A stretch of 64,000 nucleotides of DNA from the NCBI RefSeq assembly GCF_037977235.1, contig NZ_CP150276.1:4898001-4962000 (forward strand), written 5' to 3'. This DNA comes from Paenibacillus sp. FSL K6-0276 (GTDB lineage: Bacteria; Bacillota; Bacilli; Paenibacillales; Paenibacillaceae). Each line of letters opens with the position of its first letter. The stretch's first letter is position 1. Of this stretch, positions 8,827 to 17,531 are shown piece by piece. The position numbers and the translations under genes are program-made. The notes under the pieces were generated by a model. That model did no database searches, was not told the DNA's origin, and saw only the letters and a program-made list of their open reading frames with translations.

Positions 8827-9474
8827 TTACTCCGCCCGATGATCAGCAATCCAAGCGTCCATATCCTCCGGGCTCCACGCTATAAAGCTACCATTTCTCA
8901 TCTCATTCAACACATCCAGCGCCCCAAGCTTCCGCAAAAGCCTTCCACGAACATCAGCAGAAGGTTCTTTTTCCTTAATCCGGGTTCTCATGGTATGTAC
9001 AAAATCCAAATAAGGCTCATACGCCTCATCCAGCGCCTCTTCAAGCACACTTTTAATCTTCGCAGCCGCAAGCGGGCCAGCACCCGAAGTAGATACAGCT
9101 ACCGTCAAACGACCCCTCCGTACAACTCCGGGCGTGATAAAGCTCCCCGCTTCCGCATGGCTAGCCACATTCACATGAATGCCAAGTCGCCTAGACTCCT
9201 GCGCAACCTCTTCATTAACCGTTCTATCGTTAGTGGCTGCATATACGAGAAAGGCCCCACGGAGATCTCCGGGAGCATAAGGCCGGTCATGCCAGGTCAT
9301 GAGACCCTTTTTCGCTAGAGCGACAAGTGTATCTGTCAAAGAGGGACTAATCACCATAACCACCGCTCCTGCTTCCAGCAGCCCACCCACCTTCCGTTCA
9401 GCCACGACACCACCGCCAATAACAACAATCTGTCGCCCTTCACAATCCAGCATTATGGGTAAATAACGCGTCAT
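8827..9474 (-). CDS. sirC: Precorrin-2 dehydrogenase (siroheme synthesis, NAD-dependent)
   Basis: This roughly 215-residue protein belongs to the CysG N-terminal/Met8/YlnF family, which oxidises precorrin-2 to sirohydrochlorin using NAD. The Rossmann motif is VIGGGVVAERKVGGLLEAGA, followed by VVMVISPSLT, VYAATNDRTVNEEVAQESR and GSFITPGVVRRGRLTVAVSTSGAGPLAAAKIK. The ORF extends 13 codons further upstream into hemX, but GGGGAG/AAGG precedes the ATG at 9474, which lies 5 nt past the hemX stop, so I chose that start. With the methyltransferase domain of the cobA/hemD fusion it supplies two steps of siroheme synthesis within the hem operon. No sirohydrochlorin ferrochelatase gene is visible here. 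Confidence 0.92.
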   Translation of the reverse strand: MTRYLPIMLDCEGRQIVVIGGGVVAERKVGGLLEAGAVVMVISPSLTDTLVALAKKGLMTWHDRPYAPGDLRGAFLVYAATNDRTVNEEVAQESRRLGIHVNVASHAEAGSFITPGVVRRGRLTVAVSTSGAGPLAAAKIKSVLEEALDEAYEPYLDFVHTMRTRIKEKEPSADVRGRLLRKLGALDVLNEMRNGSFIAWSPEDMDAWIADHRAE

Positions 9475-9479
9475 GCCCT

Positions 9480-10307
9480 TCACTCCCCACTCCAACCGTG
9501 AAAACCAGACCAAGAATTCAACAAAAAATTCAAGATAGTAAAAGCATATCCTAAAATCGCCCAGCGAGCCATACTTACTCCACTTTTCCGCCCGGATTTC
9601 TTAAAGATAATATAAAATATGTAAATTCCGAGGCCTATTAGTGTCGTTAACACTTTTAAATCCTGAAATAATAGCGTCCGCCCCTCAGATACAATGGATA
9701 AGCCAGCCACAACCAGAGATATTCCTAGCAAAGGAGTACCCACCAGGATAGCGGTGTAAGAATACTTATCTGTAGTCTCTAAGCTCGGCAAACGACGAAT
9801 TCGGTCATTCCATTTCTTGCTTTTGAGTCTGGTGTGCAGGAACAAATACAATATTGCAAAAACCGTCCCGAGTGTCAGTGCGGCAAAACTCAAGTTGGCC
9901 AAAATCACATGCATCGTCAGCCAGCCATACACCGCACTCCAAGTCTCAAGCGTATGCCCCCCCGCCGTCAGCCACACCCGATTAAGCAGAAAAACACTGA
10001 ATCCAGCCATACTAAGCAGCAGAATCGTAAACTCGCCTCCACGCGTGAAAGCGACTGCAAGCGAAGTCAGTACAATACTGAATGCAAACCAGAACAAGAA
10101 ATCATAAGGTGTAAAAATGGGCAACCCCTTCTCCTGAGAGAAGCGAATCCCGAGCCCAGCAGCTTGCAAAAGACCCACAACAACAAGAAGCCCCGTGCCT
10201 AGCCGCTTCCCACTCGGGTTGCGATGAAGGCAATCCGAGAAAACAAACAGCAGGCTCAGGGCATATAGCAGCAGAGCGGCGTCATATATTCCGTTCAGCA
10301 GTTGCAT
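9480..10307 (-). CDS. hemX: HemX-type membrane protein (CcsA/CcmC-like cytochrome c assembly family)
   Basis: This strongly hydrophobic protein has about eight predicted membrane segments over 275 residues. It includes the segment AVYGWLTMHVILANLSFAALTLG, whose histidine lies in the cytochrome c assembly family pattern, and FSGFHGWSGE at the C-terminus. In Bacillus, HemX lies between hemA and hemC and negatively affects the level of HemA; the exact mechanism is not settled. A GTG at 10316 overlaps the hemA stop but has no ribosome-binding site. AGGTGA lies 5 nt before the ATG at 10307, so I prefer ATG. The downstream dehydrogenase gene starts 5 nt after its stop. Confidence 0.9.
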   Translation of the reverse strand: MQLLNGIYDAALLLYALSLLFVFSDCLHRNPSGKRLGTGLLVVVGLLQAAGLGIRFSQEKGLPIFTPYDFLFWFAFSIVLTSLAVAFTRGGEFTILLLSMAGFSVFLLNRVWLTAGGHTLETWSAVYGWLTMHVILANLSFAALTLGTVFAILYLFLHTRLKSKKWNDRIRRLPSLETTDKYSYTAILVGTPLLGISLVVAGLSIVSEGRTLLFQDLKVLTTLIGLGIYIFYIIFKKSGRKSGVSMARWAILGYAFTILNFLLNSWSGFHGWSGE

Positions 10308-10312
10308 ATCAC

Positions 10313-11710
10313 TCACCTACCCAACAGACCTGCCGGAGCAAGCACCGTCTTAGGCACAGAAAAATCGCCGCTACCGGCAGAACGTTCTGCGGAACTAGAC
10401 TGCTTAACCGGGGCGGAATCTCCGCCATCTGAATTGGAGTCGATCTGTTCCTGTAGCGCAAAGATTTTGGAGAAATAATCAAGGGCTTCATTCCCCTGCT
10501 TGCCACCGGACATCTCTTTAATTACATTGATTGGATCATGCATCATCTGGTTCACAATGCTTTTGGTCAAACGACGGATTACCTTGCGCTGATGCTCGTC
10601 CAGCTCAGGCAGCTTATTGAACAGACTCTCCATCGTTTCCTCATGAATCGCATTCGACTTATCCTGAAGCGCCCGAATTACCGGTCTGACACCAAGTGTC
10701 TTAAGCCACAGTTGGAACTCATCCATTTCCTCACCGATCATCACTTCAATCTTCGCAGCTTCACTCCGGCGCATTTCCAGGTTGTTCTCCACAATGCCCT
10801 CCAGATCGTCAATATCATACAAAAAAACATCTGGCACATCAGCCGCCGCAGGATCAATATCACGCGGTACAGCAATATCAATCATAAAAAGCGGCCGCGA
10901 AGGGCGGCGCTTCATAGCATGAGCTACCTGATCTGCCGTAAGTACATACCCGTCTGCTCCCGTCGAGCTAATCACGATATCTACCTCATTAAGATTTTTT
11001 AACGCATCTTCTATCGTACTCGGCTTACCCGAGAACTTACCGGCCAGTTCAATCGCACGCGACAGCGTACGGTTAGCGACAATCACCTCAGCCGCACCAC
11101 TACTATATAGATGCTTTACGGTGAGCTCGCTCATTTTGCCGGCGCCGAGAATCAGCACTCTTTTACCAGTGAACATGCCAAAAATACGCTTGCCCAGCTC
11201 CACTGCCGCATAACTGACAGATACTGCGCTTTCGCCGATTGACGTTTCACTATGTGCTCTTTTGCCCAGCGTCACCGCTTGTTTAAATAGCCGATTGAAC
11301 CAAGTTCCAGTCACACCCTCAGCCTGAGCCGTGAGAAAAGAACTCCGTACCTGTCCCAGGATCTGCGTCTCGCCAATCACCATGGAATCCAGGCCGCAGG
11401 TCACGCGGAACAAATGTGCAATCGCCTGCTCGTCTTCATATATATACATATGCTGTGCAAATTGCTCGTTTTTCACTCCAAACCACTGCTCCATAAATCC
11501 GCGGATGAAATAACCACCCATATGAAGGCGGTCCATGACCACATAAATTTCCGTACGGTTGCAGGTGGCTACTACGACCCCTTCCAGCACACCCTTCGTC
11601 TTCATCAGTTGATGAAGCGCTGCCGGAAGATCACTCTCCGCAAAAGCAAACTGTTCCCTAACCTCCACGGGAGCCGTACGATAATTCAGGCCAACGACGA
11701 CGATGTGCAT
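10313..11710 (-). CDS. hemA: Glutamyl-tRNA reductase
   Basis: This 465-residue first enzyme of the C5 pathway reduces glutamyl-tRNA(Glu) to glutamate-1-semialdehyde with NADPH. The N-terminus MHIVVVGLNYRTAPVEVREQ is typical, the nucleophilic cysteine is C50 in VVATCNRTEIYVV, and the NADPH site is in VLILGAGKMSELTVKHL. The C-terminal dimerisation helix is followed by an unusual Ser/Ala-rich tail of about 40 residues. GGTGA precedes the ATG by 7 nt. It is the first gene of the heme operon. Its leader contains a perfect ACTGTA-A-TACAGT palindrome that could be a control site. Confidence 0.97.
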   Translation of the reverse strand: MHIVVVGLNYRTAPVEVREQFAFAESDLPAALHQLMKTKGVLEGVVVATCNRTEIYVVMDRLHMGGYFIRGFMEQWFGVKNEQFAQHMYIYEDEQAIAHLFRVTCGLDSMVIGETQILGQVRSSFLTAQAEGVTGTWFNRLFKQAVTLGKRAHSETSIGESAVSVSYAAVELGKRIFGMFTGKRVLILGAGKMSELTVKHLYSSGAAEVIVANRTLSRAIELAGKFSGKPSTIEDALKNLNEVDIVISSTGADGYVLTADQVAHAMKRRPSRPLFMIDIAVPRDIDPAAADVPDVFLYDIDDLEGIVENNLEMRRSEAAKIEVMIGEEMDEFQLWLKTLGVRPVIRALQDKSNAIHEETMESLFNKLPELDEHQRKVIRRLTKSIVNQMMHDPINVIKEMSGGKQGNEALDYFSKIFALQEQIDSNSDGGDSAPVKQSSSAERSAGSGDFSVPKTVLAPAGLLGR

Positions 11711-11741
11711 CGATAGTTCACCATCCTAGTCTCTATTCATT

Positions 11742-11754
11742 ACTGTAATACAGT
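11742..11754. promoter_or_regulatory. Perfect inverted repeat in the hemA leader (candidate operator)
   Basis: ACTGTA-A-TACAGT is a 6+1+6 perfect palindrome about 35-45 nt upstream of the hemA ATG. Its position fits a repressor site for the heme operon. I cannot assign the regulator and found no second copy. The rest of 11711-12012 is AT-rich, with no gene and one terminator at 11889-11915. Confidence 0.3.
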
Positions 11755-11888
11755 TATATTAAAGAATAACTTACATAACATTCACTTTCACAACATCTCA
11801 AAACACTGTGTTAAGTATATCACACGAAAATACGACTTTTTGCAGATTTTTTGAACGCTTTATGAAATCCAGATAATAATTATTATAA

Positions 11889-11915
11889 ATAAAAAACCGT
11901 AGGTTCGCTACGGTT
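11889..11915 (-). terminator. Terminator of the polysaccharide operon
   Basis: AACCGTAG (11895-11902) pairs with CTACGGTT (11908-11915) around a GTTCG loop, followed on the minus strand by TTTTTT. It lies about 100 nt after the UDP-ManNAc dehydrogenase stop and ends the long leftward operon before the hemA promoter region. Confidence 0.85.
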
Positions 11916-12012
11916 AGGATGGGTTATTTTGTGATTAATTATTAGGTTGGTGGAAGTGGGGAGGGAATTTATAAGCTATTAATTCATAAAATTAAGGAAT
12001 CTATTTTATATT

Positions 12013-13239
12013 TTATAGTTTATAGACATCGTCAAAATCACAAATATTTCTAGTATCTAAAATCAACTTACCTTTTAATGAATCCATATTATATTTTATA
12101 TGATCATGAGCAACCATAATAACAATTATCTCTATCTCATTTAGAAAATCCTCGAAATTTATGAATTGATGTTCTACCATTCTTGTTTTTACAAAAGGAT
12201 CAAACACTTTAACTCCAAACGCTAAATGCTCATCCATTTTTTCTAAAAGTTGTAAGGTAGGACTTTCTCTTATATCATCAACATTTTCTTTATAGGTTAA
12301 TCCATATAAACCTACTTTTGATGTATCTTTTATACTATGTGCTCTCATAATATCCCTAACTCTTCCTAAAACATGCGTTGGCATTGCATCATTTGTCTTT
12401 CTTGCCATTAGTATCATATTAGTTAAATCAGGATAGTCCCCAACTAAAAACCAAGGGTCTACAGAAATACAATGACCACCAACCCCCGGACCAGGTTGTA
12501 GAATATTAACTCTTGGATGTTTATTCGCAATTTTAATGATCTCATACACATCCATATTGTCCGTACGACAAATTTTCGCTAGTTCATTTGCAAACGCAAT
12601 ATTAATATCTCGATATGTATTTTCCACCACTTTTGACATTTCTGCAGATCTGATGTCAGTAACTACAATTTCGCTCTTGCAGAAACTTGAATATAGATCT
12701 TTAACTTTCTCTCCTATTTCCAAATCATCTGCACCAATAGTTCTAGAATTATATTCAAGTTCATGAATCATATTTCCAGGTATTATTCTTTCCGGTGCAT
12801 GAACTAAATTTACATCTTCTCCTATACAGAACCCTCTACTCTCTATTTCAGGCCGGATATATTTATCGATAGAGCCAGGTGAAACTGTTGATTCAATGAT
12901 AATTATCGAACCTTTTGCACAAATATCTAATACGCTATTAACTGCTGAGATAACATATTTAGGATCAAGTTTTTTACTCTCTTTAATATACGGTGTTGGC
13001 ACTGCAATTATATAAATATTAGTTTTATGATATTTCGTTGTAAATTCAATCCCACTAGACAGAGCTTCTCTGAAAAGTAATTCTAGCCCTTTTTCTTCGA
13101 AACTAAGCATTCCATCTTTTAAAGAATTTACTAATTTTGCATTATAGTCAGTGGCTATTACTCTTACACCACTCTTTGCAAACATCAAAGCTGTTGGTAA
13201 ACCTATATATCCTAGACCAATGACCGAAACTTCCCTCAT
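12013..13239 (-). CDS. wecC: UDP-N-acetyl-D-mannosamine dehydrogenase
   Basis: This roughly 408-residue UDP-sugar dehydrogenase oxidises C6 of UDP-ManNAc to UDP-ManNAcA (two NAD per turn). The N-terminal Rossmann site is VIGLGYIGLPTALMFAKSG. The catalytic cysteine is in GPGVGGHCISVDPWFLVGDYP, whose VDPWF signature separates the ManNAc/GlcNAc group from UDP-glucose dehydrogenases. The C-terminal nucleotide domain contains GLTYKENVDDIRESPT. AGGAG lies 9 nt before the second in-frame Met (13239) and only 3 nt before the first, so I chose the second. No UDP-GlcNAc 2-epimerase is present in the window. It is the last gene of the AT-rich cassette. Confidence 0.88.
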   Translation of the reverse strand: MREVSVIGLGYIGLPTALMFAKSGVRVIATDYNAKLVNSLKDGMLSFEEKGLELLFREALSSGIEFTTKYHKTNIYIIAVPTPYIKESKKLDPKYVISAVNSVLDICAKGSIIIIESTVSPGSIDKYIRPEIESRGFCIGEDVNLVHAPERIIPGNMIHELEYNSRTIGADDLEIGEKVKDLYSSFCKSEIVVTDIRSAEMSKVVENTYRDINIAFANELAKICRTDNMDVYEIIKIANKHPRVNILQPGPGVGGHCISVDPWFLVGDYPDLTNMILMARKTNDAMPTHVLGRVRDIMRAHSIKDTSKVGLYGLTYKENVDDIRESPTLQLLEKMDEHLAFGVKVFDPFVKTRMVEHQFINFEDFLNEIEIIVIMVAHDHIKYNMDSLKGKLILDTRNICDFDDVYKL

Positions 13240-13259
13240 AATCATCCGCTCCTTGAAAG

Positions 13260-14897
13260 TTATTTCTTTCTATATAAAATTCTCCTCAACCTCATAGAAC
13301 CATATTTTTTTTCTGACCACCAAATAGCATTCATCTGATGAAAATTTATAGTTTTATAATCAAATAATCTTTTATTTTTAATTTGCTTATGTAGTAAGAA
13401 TGCTGCTTTACTATAATTATTCACATCAAAATAGTTCCATGAACTCCAACCAGTTATAAACGCTATGCGTACTAATAATATATAAACAAACCGTCTACTC
13501 CACTGTTTAAATCTTTTGTGTTTTATTTTTGGTTTTGAGTTAACGAAACTAGGTTTTTTAAAATCAATTCCAAGTGGAATAAATAACTTACTAAATAAAA
13601 AATTTTCATAAATAAAAGAATTACGGCGAAATTCTGTTCTCAAACTGTAGAAAAGATCAACAAACTCATTATCCCATAAAGGCATTCTCCACTCCATCCC
13701 GTTGATCTCATACAATCGGTTGGAATTCACAACCCATCTAATAGGTCTACTATTTGTAAACCAAGCTTCATATAAACTCGTAAATGATTCGAAATCTTTC
13801 AGCTCTTCATTCATATCCACAAGAAATTTCTTTATTTTCTTTTTTATATCATTAACTTTAACTTCAGGTATTTTGACAAATTTATAATGTTCATTAAAAA
13901 TATAATTTACTAACCAATCCATTTCATATTGAAGACCACTTTCATCTTCTTTAGCCAATACAAAACTTCCAGCTGGTAAATCACCACAAAACCCTGTAAC
14001 AACGACTGAATTTTGAGGGATTATATCCATCTCGATGAGTTTCTTAATAGCAGGATAATCCTGAAAGTGAGGAATAGCACAATAATTGTGAGAATAATCC
14101 CCATAATTAATACAATCTTTGTCCAGAAGCTGATTCCATACTTTTTTATCATATTCGATATAATGCCACTCAAATCCCAAGATTTCCGCTACTGATTTAG
14201 ATGTCTCAACCTCATAACTACCTATTTGACCGTAGGTATAACAAATTACCTTTTCATATCCCTTTTTCTTTAACATGGCGGCTATGTATCGTGAATCATA
14301 GCCGCCACTCAAGGGCAATATTACCGTTTTACCCTCTAAAGAATCTATTAATCTATCAAAAAGATTACTGCTTGTTTTACTAATTTTCTCGATAACATCT
14401 TCAAATTTATAATCCACATATTTGTGTGTATGCTTATAATAATATTCGAGATGTACATTATTCGAATTAACTCTTAATATTTGTCCAGCTGCTAATTGAA
14501 GTATCATATTAAACACAGTGTCATTATTTTGAGAATAACCACATGATATTATTTCACACAACACTGTTTCGTCAGCATCATCTGTACTAATATTATATTT
14601 TTCTTTAAGGATTTCTACAGAGTCACTTATAGATTTACCATTAGAAGTAAAAAAAATAGGGAATGATCGCACTCGATCTACAACTGCAAAAGTTTCATTC
14701 CCCCTGTAAAGAACTATAGAAAAAAATCCATTCACACGTTTTACTATATACAGCAATGTTTCATAATCCTCAATTTCTGCGCAGAAATCATTCAAGTCAT
14801 TGTCTTTATAAAAAATGCCTTCGTAAAAAAAATAGCCCTTTGTTATCGTATTATTTTTATCAAACCACTTAAATCCTTCATTGTTATCAATAATCAA
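13260..14897 (-). CDS. Asparagine synthetase (glutamine-hydrolysing)-like protein, glutaminase site lost
   Basis: This 545-residue AsnB-like protein has an N-terminal Ntn-amidohydrolase-like half (about 1-170) and a C-terminal ATP-pyrophosphatase domain with the PP-loop VILPLSGGYDSRY. The protein begins M-I-I-D, so the Cys2 nucleophile of class-II glutaminases is missing and glutamine hydrolysis is unlikely. It starts at TTG, 8 nt after AGGAGG. AsnB homologues in glycan clusters can amidate uronic acids; next to UDP-ManNAc dehydrogenase, an attractive inference is amidation of ManNAcA using ammonia. Other adenylating roles are possible. Confidence 0.75.
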   Translation of the reverse strand: MIIDNNEGFKWFDKNNTITKGYFFYEGIFYKDNDLNDFCAEIEDYETLLYIVKRVNGFFSIVLYRGNETFAVVDRVRSFPIFFTSNGKSISDSVEILKEKYNISTDDADETVLCEIISCGYSQNNDTVFNMILQLAAGQILRVNSNNVHLEYYYKHTHKYVDYKFEDVIEKISKTSSNLFDRLIDSLEGKTVILPLSGGYDSRYIAAMLKKKGYEKVICYTYGQIGSYEVETSKSVAEILGFEWHYIEYDKKVWNQLLDKDCINYGDYSHNYCAIPHFQDYPAIKKLIEMDIIPQNSVVVTGFCGDLPAGSFVLAKEDESGLQYEMDWLVNYIFNEHYKFVKIPEVKVNDIKKKIKKFLVDMNEELKDFESFTSLYEAWFTNSRPIRWVVNSNRLYEINGMEWRMPLWDNEFVDLFYSLRTEFRRNSFIYENFLFSKLFIPLGIDFKKPSFVNSKPKIKHKRFKQWSRRFVYILLVRIAFITGWSSWNYFDVNNYSKAAFLLHKQIKNKRLFDYKTINFHQMNAIWWSEKKYGSMRLRRILYRKK

Positions 14898-14912
14898 ATT
14901 TAAGCCTCCTCA

Positions 14913-16238
14913 CTATAGAAGCATAATTCTAAAGAAATAAGATATTACAAATAATAAAGTAAAAAAGGCTATACTTTTATATAGATATGTCCAAACCTTA
15001 ATTCCCGTCAAATTAGCTATATAAATAGAAAACATGTACCAAAGAAAAAAACCAACAATTCCAAATAGTAGTATTGTACTTTTATAGTCTGTAAATACTG
15101 TTGCCCCAATACCTATAGCAATTAATCTTGTAAATAACATAATTACATTCATTATTAAATTTTGTTTTTGCTTCTTTAATACAATAAGTACATTTGATAA
15201 AGGTGATGCTACGAATACCATTAAGAACCAGGGAACTAAATATCTCGCAATATTCCCTGCTTCAACCCACTCATTTCCAAATACAATGCCGAAAATCTTA
15301 TCACCGGCACTTAAAATAATTAACATAGGTATAAAAGCTATTATAAAGGAATTAGTTAGTAATTTTTTCGTTAGTGAATACAAACTCTCATTATTATTGT
15401 AAAGAATTGCGGCTTTTCTGAAGTAAACTTGAGCTATTGCACTCCCTATAATTGTAAGCGGTAGCAATAAAACCCTTTGAGACATCGAATACCAACCTGT
15501 TACAGAATCATTAAAATAATAAGAAAATGCAAAAATAGGGAATTGGACCGATATTGTGTTCAATAAAATTGCAGGCATTTGATATAAAGGAAAATCAGAA
15601 AACTCTTTAGTTGTTTTAATTATTTCAGGCTTTATTTTAGGTATTCTATATATTCTTATAAGAACAATTGTAGAGATTAGTTGTCCTAAAATCATTCCAT
15701 AGATCAATCCGTAGCCTGTTATCCCTGCTAATCCTAAGATTATATTCAAGCAAGTTGCTGACAAAGTGTTAATTATTGGTATCCACATCATAACTCTATA
15801 ATCCATTTTTCGGTTAGCCAAATTGGTGAAGGTGCTATTAGAACCTCCTAGTAATATTGAAAGCAGCAATAAAGTTAGAAGTACAATATTACTGCCTGAG
15901 TTAAATAAATGAATATCAGTTTTGTTTAATATGAGCATTAAGAAATACATTAATATTGCAAAAAGGGTTGTATAGAACAATGAGATAACAACTAATTTCT
16001 TTGCCTTCTCTTCACTTTTAGAAACTATAATTGCACTATCTAATTTAAGTGTACAAACAGCAAGTAAAATACTACTTATTGACTGAAAAAAAACGCTAAC
16101 ACCAAAATCTTCTGGGGTAAACAAGCGACTTAGCAGTGGAGAAAAAGAAATATTAATAAGTTGACTAATTAAAGTTCCTGTTGCAAGCTTGGTGACATTT
16201 GAATATAAAAATCTCTTGATATTTAATTTACCAAACAA
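14913..16238 (-). CDS. wzx: Wzx-type oligosaccharide flippase
   Basis: This 441-residue membrane protein has about 12 predicted helices and the MOP/polysaccharide-synthesis family opening SQLINISFSPLLSRLFTPEDFG. Such proteins move undecaprenyl-diphosphate-linked repeat units across the membrane. The start is TTG at 16238, about 11 nt after AGGAG. It sits beside a polymerase-like gene and four glycosyl/phosphoglycosyltransferases, the set expected of a Wzx/Wzy pathway. It is strongly AT-rich compared with the flanking hem and lon genes. Confidence 0.85.
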   Translation of the reverse strand: MFGKLNIKRFLYSNVTKLATGTLISQLINISFSPLLSRLFTPEDFGVSVFFQSISSILLAVCTLKLDSAIIVSKSEEKAKKLVVISLFYTTLFAILMYFLMLILNKTDIHLFNSGSNIVLLTLLLLSILLGGSNSTFTNLANRKMDYRVMMWIPIINTLSATCLNIILGLAGITGYGLIYGMILGQLISTIVLIRIYRIPKIKPEIIKTTKEFSDFPLYQMPAILLNTISVQFPIFAFSYYFNDSVTGWYSMSQRVLLLPLTIIGSAIAQVYFRKAAILYNNNESLYSLTKKLLTNSFIIAFIPMLIILSAGDKIFGIVFGNEWVEAGNIARYLVPWFLMVFVASPLSNVLIVLKKQKQNLIMNVIMLFTRLIAIGIGATVFTDYKSTILLFGIVGFFLWYMFSIYIANLTGIKVWTYLYKSIAFFTLLFVISYFFRIMLL

Positions 16239-16262
16239 ATTACTTACAACTCCTAGTAGAAA

Positions 16263-17531
16263 TCAGACATTTTTTTCACTAATAAATCGCATCAGAAACA
16301 TCACAAGAAATAGTATAAGAGTAGTATAAAAATATTGAGAAAAAAAGGTTTGAAACCCACCTCGGAATGCCATTCCAAAATTCAATACAAAGAAAACATT
16401 CCAATATCTTAGAAACTTGATATTTTTCATTGCATTTATAATCACTCCACAAAAAATCGCAATAAACAAGGCATAAATCCATGTTCCTGATTTGCCAAGC
16501 ATCATAATTCCCTCACCAAACGCACTTGGAAGTAGTATATAAAAGTTTCTTCCTCCATACTCGATTCCAGTAATAGCTGTCGAGAAGATGTAAGATAACA
16601 CAGGGAAATTATTATCTGGGTAAAAAGGGACCATGTTAAAGAGCCATCTTTCTATCATTTCAAGAAAATTCAATTGTCCAGCAAACAATTCAGTAATGTA
16701 TAAATAACTTTGGGAAATAGATTCTTGTCGCAAGAAATCGTTCAAAGTTTCACTAAAACTAAATTTCCCTACATCAATCCCTTGTCGATAATAGAATAAA
16801 AAATTCATTACTGGTATTAAAAAGATTAGTGTTACTAGGATTATTATGAATAATGTTCTTTTTTTAATAATATTCTCAGAATAGAAATAAATTAGAATTA
16901 TACTAAGCCACAGGAACATCTCAGTTCGCCCAACATAACCCGTTTGTACAAAAGAAATATAAGGGTATAGCATTATAAATAATATAAAAAGAAAAGGCTT
17001 TTTTCGAAGAGAATAAAGGAATATAAAATAAAAAGGAAGCATTATAATTGAAAGTGAATTTAAAAAACTATATATAGGATCATTTCTTTGTTCTAATCGA
17101 ACTATAAAAGTATCATTAGAAAAGTGATATCTATTAAATTGAAAGATATCAAATAATCTAAACTCAGGATATAGTAATTTTGCAAAATGAGTTAGTAAAG
17201 CTAAAATACCTAAAACAATGAACAACCTTTTAAAGTCAGTAAATATTTCATCATAATTTTTCTTTGCAACAAATAAATTAGACTTTACTATAATTGATAA
17301 GGGAACTACTAAAAAAAACATAAAAATCAAGAATGAAATTAAATATTCTGTGTTATCAGTGAAATTCGTAAATATTCCAACACCGGAAAAAAAAGTACAC
17401 ATTGTTATTGCAATAATAATTAATAATTTTTCAATAAATTTATTCAAAAACAAATAACTCACGAAAATTAAAAAACAACCAAATATAATAATTATCGCAA
17501 AGTTGTTATAATCCACCATTAAGTGACTCAT
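16263..17531 (-). CDS. wzy: Wzy-type polysaccharide polymerase (O-antigen polymerase-like)
   Basis: This 422-residue, very hydrophobic protein has about 10-12 membrane segments and a larger polar stretch in its second half (about residues 250-300). Low conservation is normal for Wzy, so the call rests on topology and position between the flippase and a glycosyltransferase gene. Its ATG overlaps the end of the glycosyltransferase by 26 nt; AAGGA lies about 8 nt upstream. It would join lipid-linked repeat units on the outer face of the membrane. Confidence 0.7.
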   Translation of the reverse strand: MSHLMVDYNNFAIIIIFGCFLIFVSYLFLNKFIEKLLIIIAITMCTFFSGVGIFTNFTDNTEYLISFLIFMFFLVVPLSIIVKSNLFVAKKNYDEIFTDFKRLFIVLGILALLTHFAKLLYPEFRLFDIFQFNRYHFSNDTFIVRLEQRNDPIYSFLNSLSIIMLPFYFIFLYSLRKKPFLFILFIMLYPYISFVQTGYVGRTEMFLWLSIILIYFYSENIIKKRTLFIIILVTLIFLIPVMNFLFYYRQGIDVGKFSFSETLNDFLRQESISQSYLYITELFAGQLNFLEMIERWLFNMVPFYPDNNFPVLSYIFSTAITGIEYGGRNFYILLPSAFGEGIMMLGKSGTWIYALFIAIFCGVIINAMKNIKFLRYWNVFFVLNFGMAFRGGFQTFFSQYFYTTLILFLVMFLMRFISEKNV

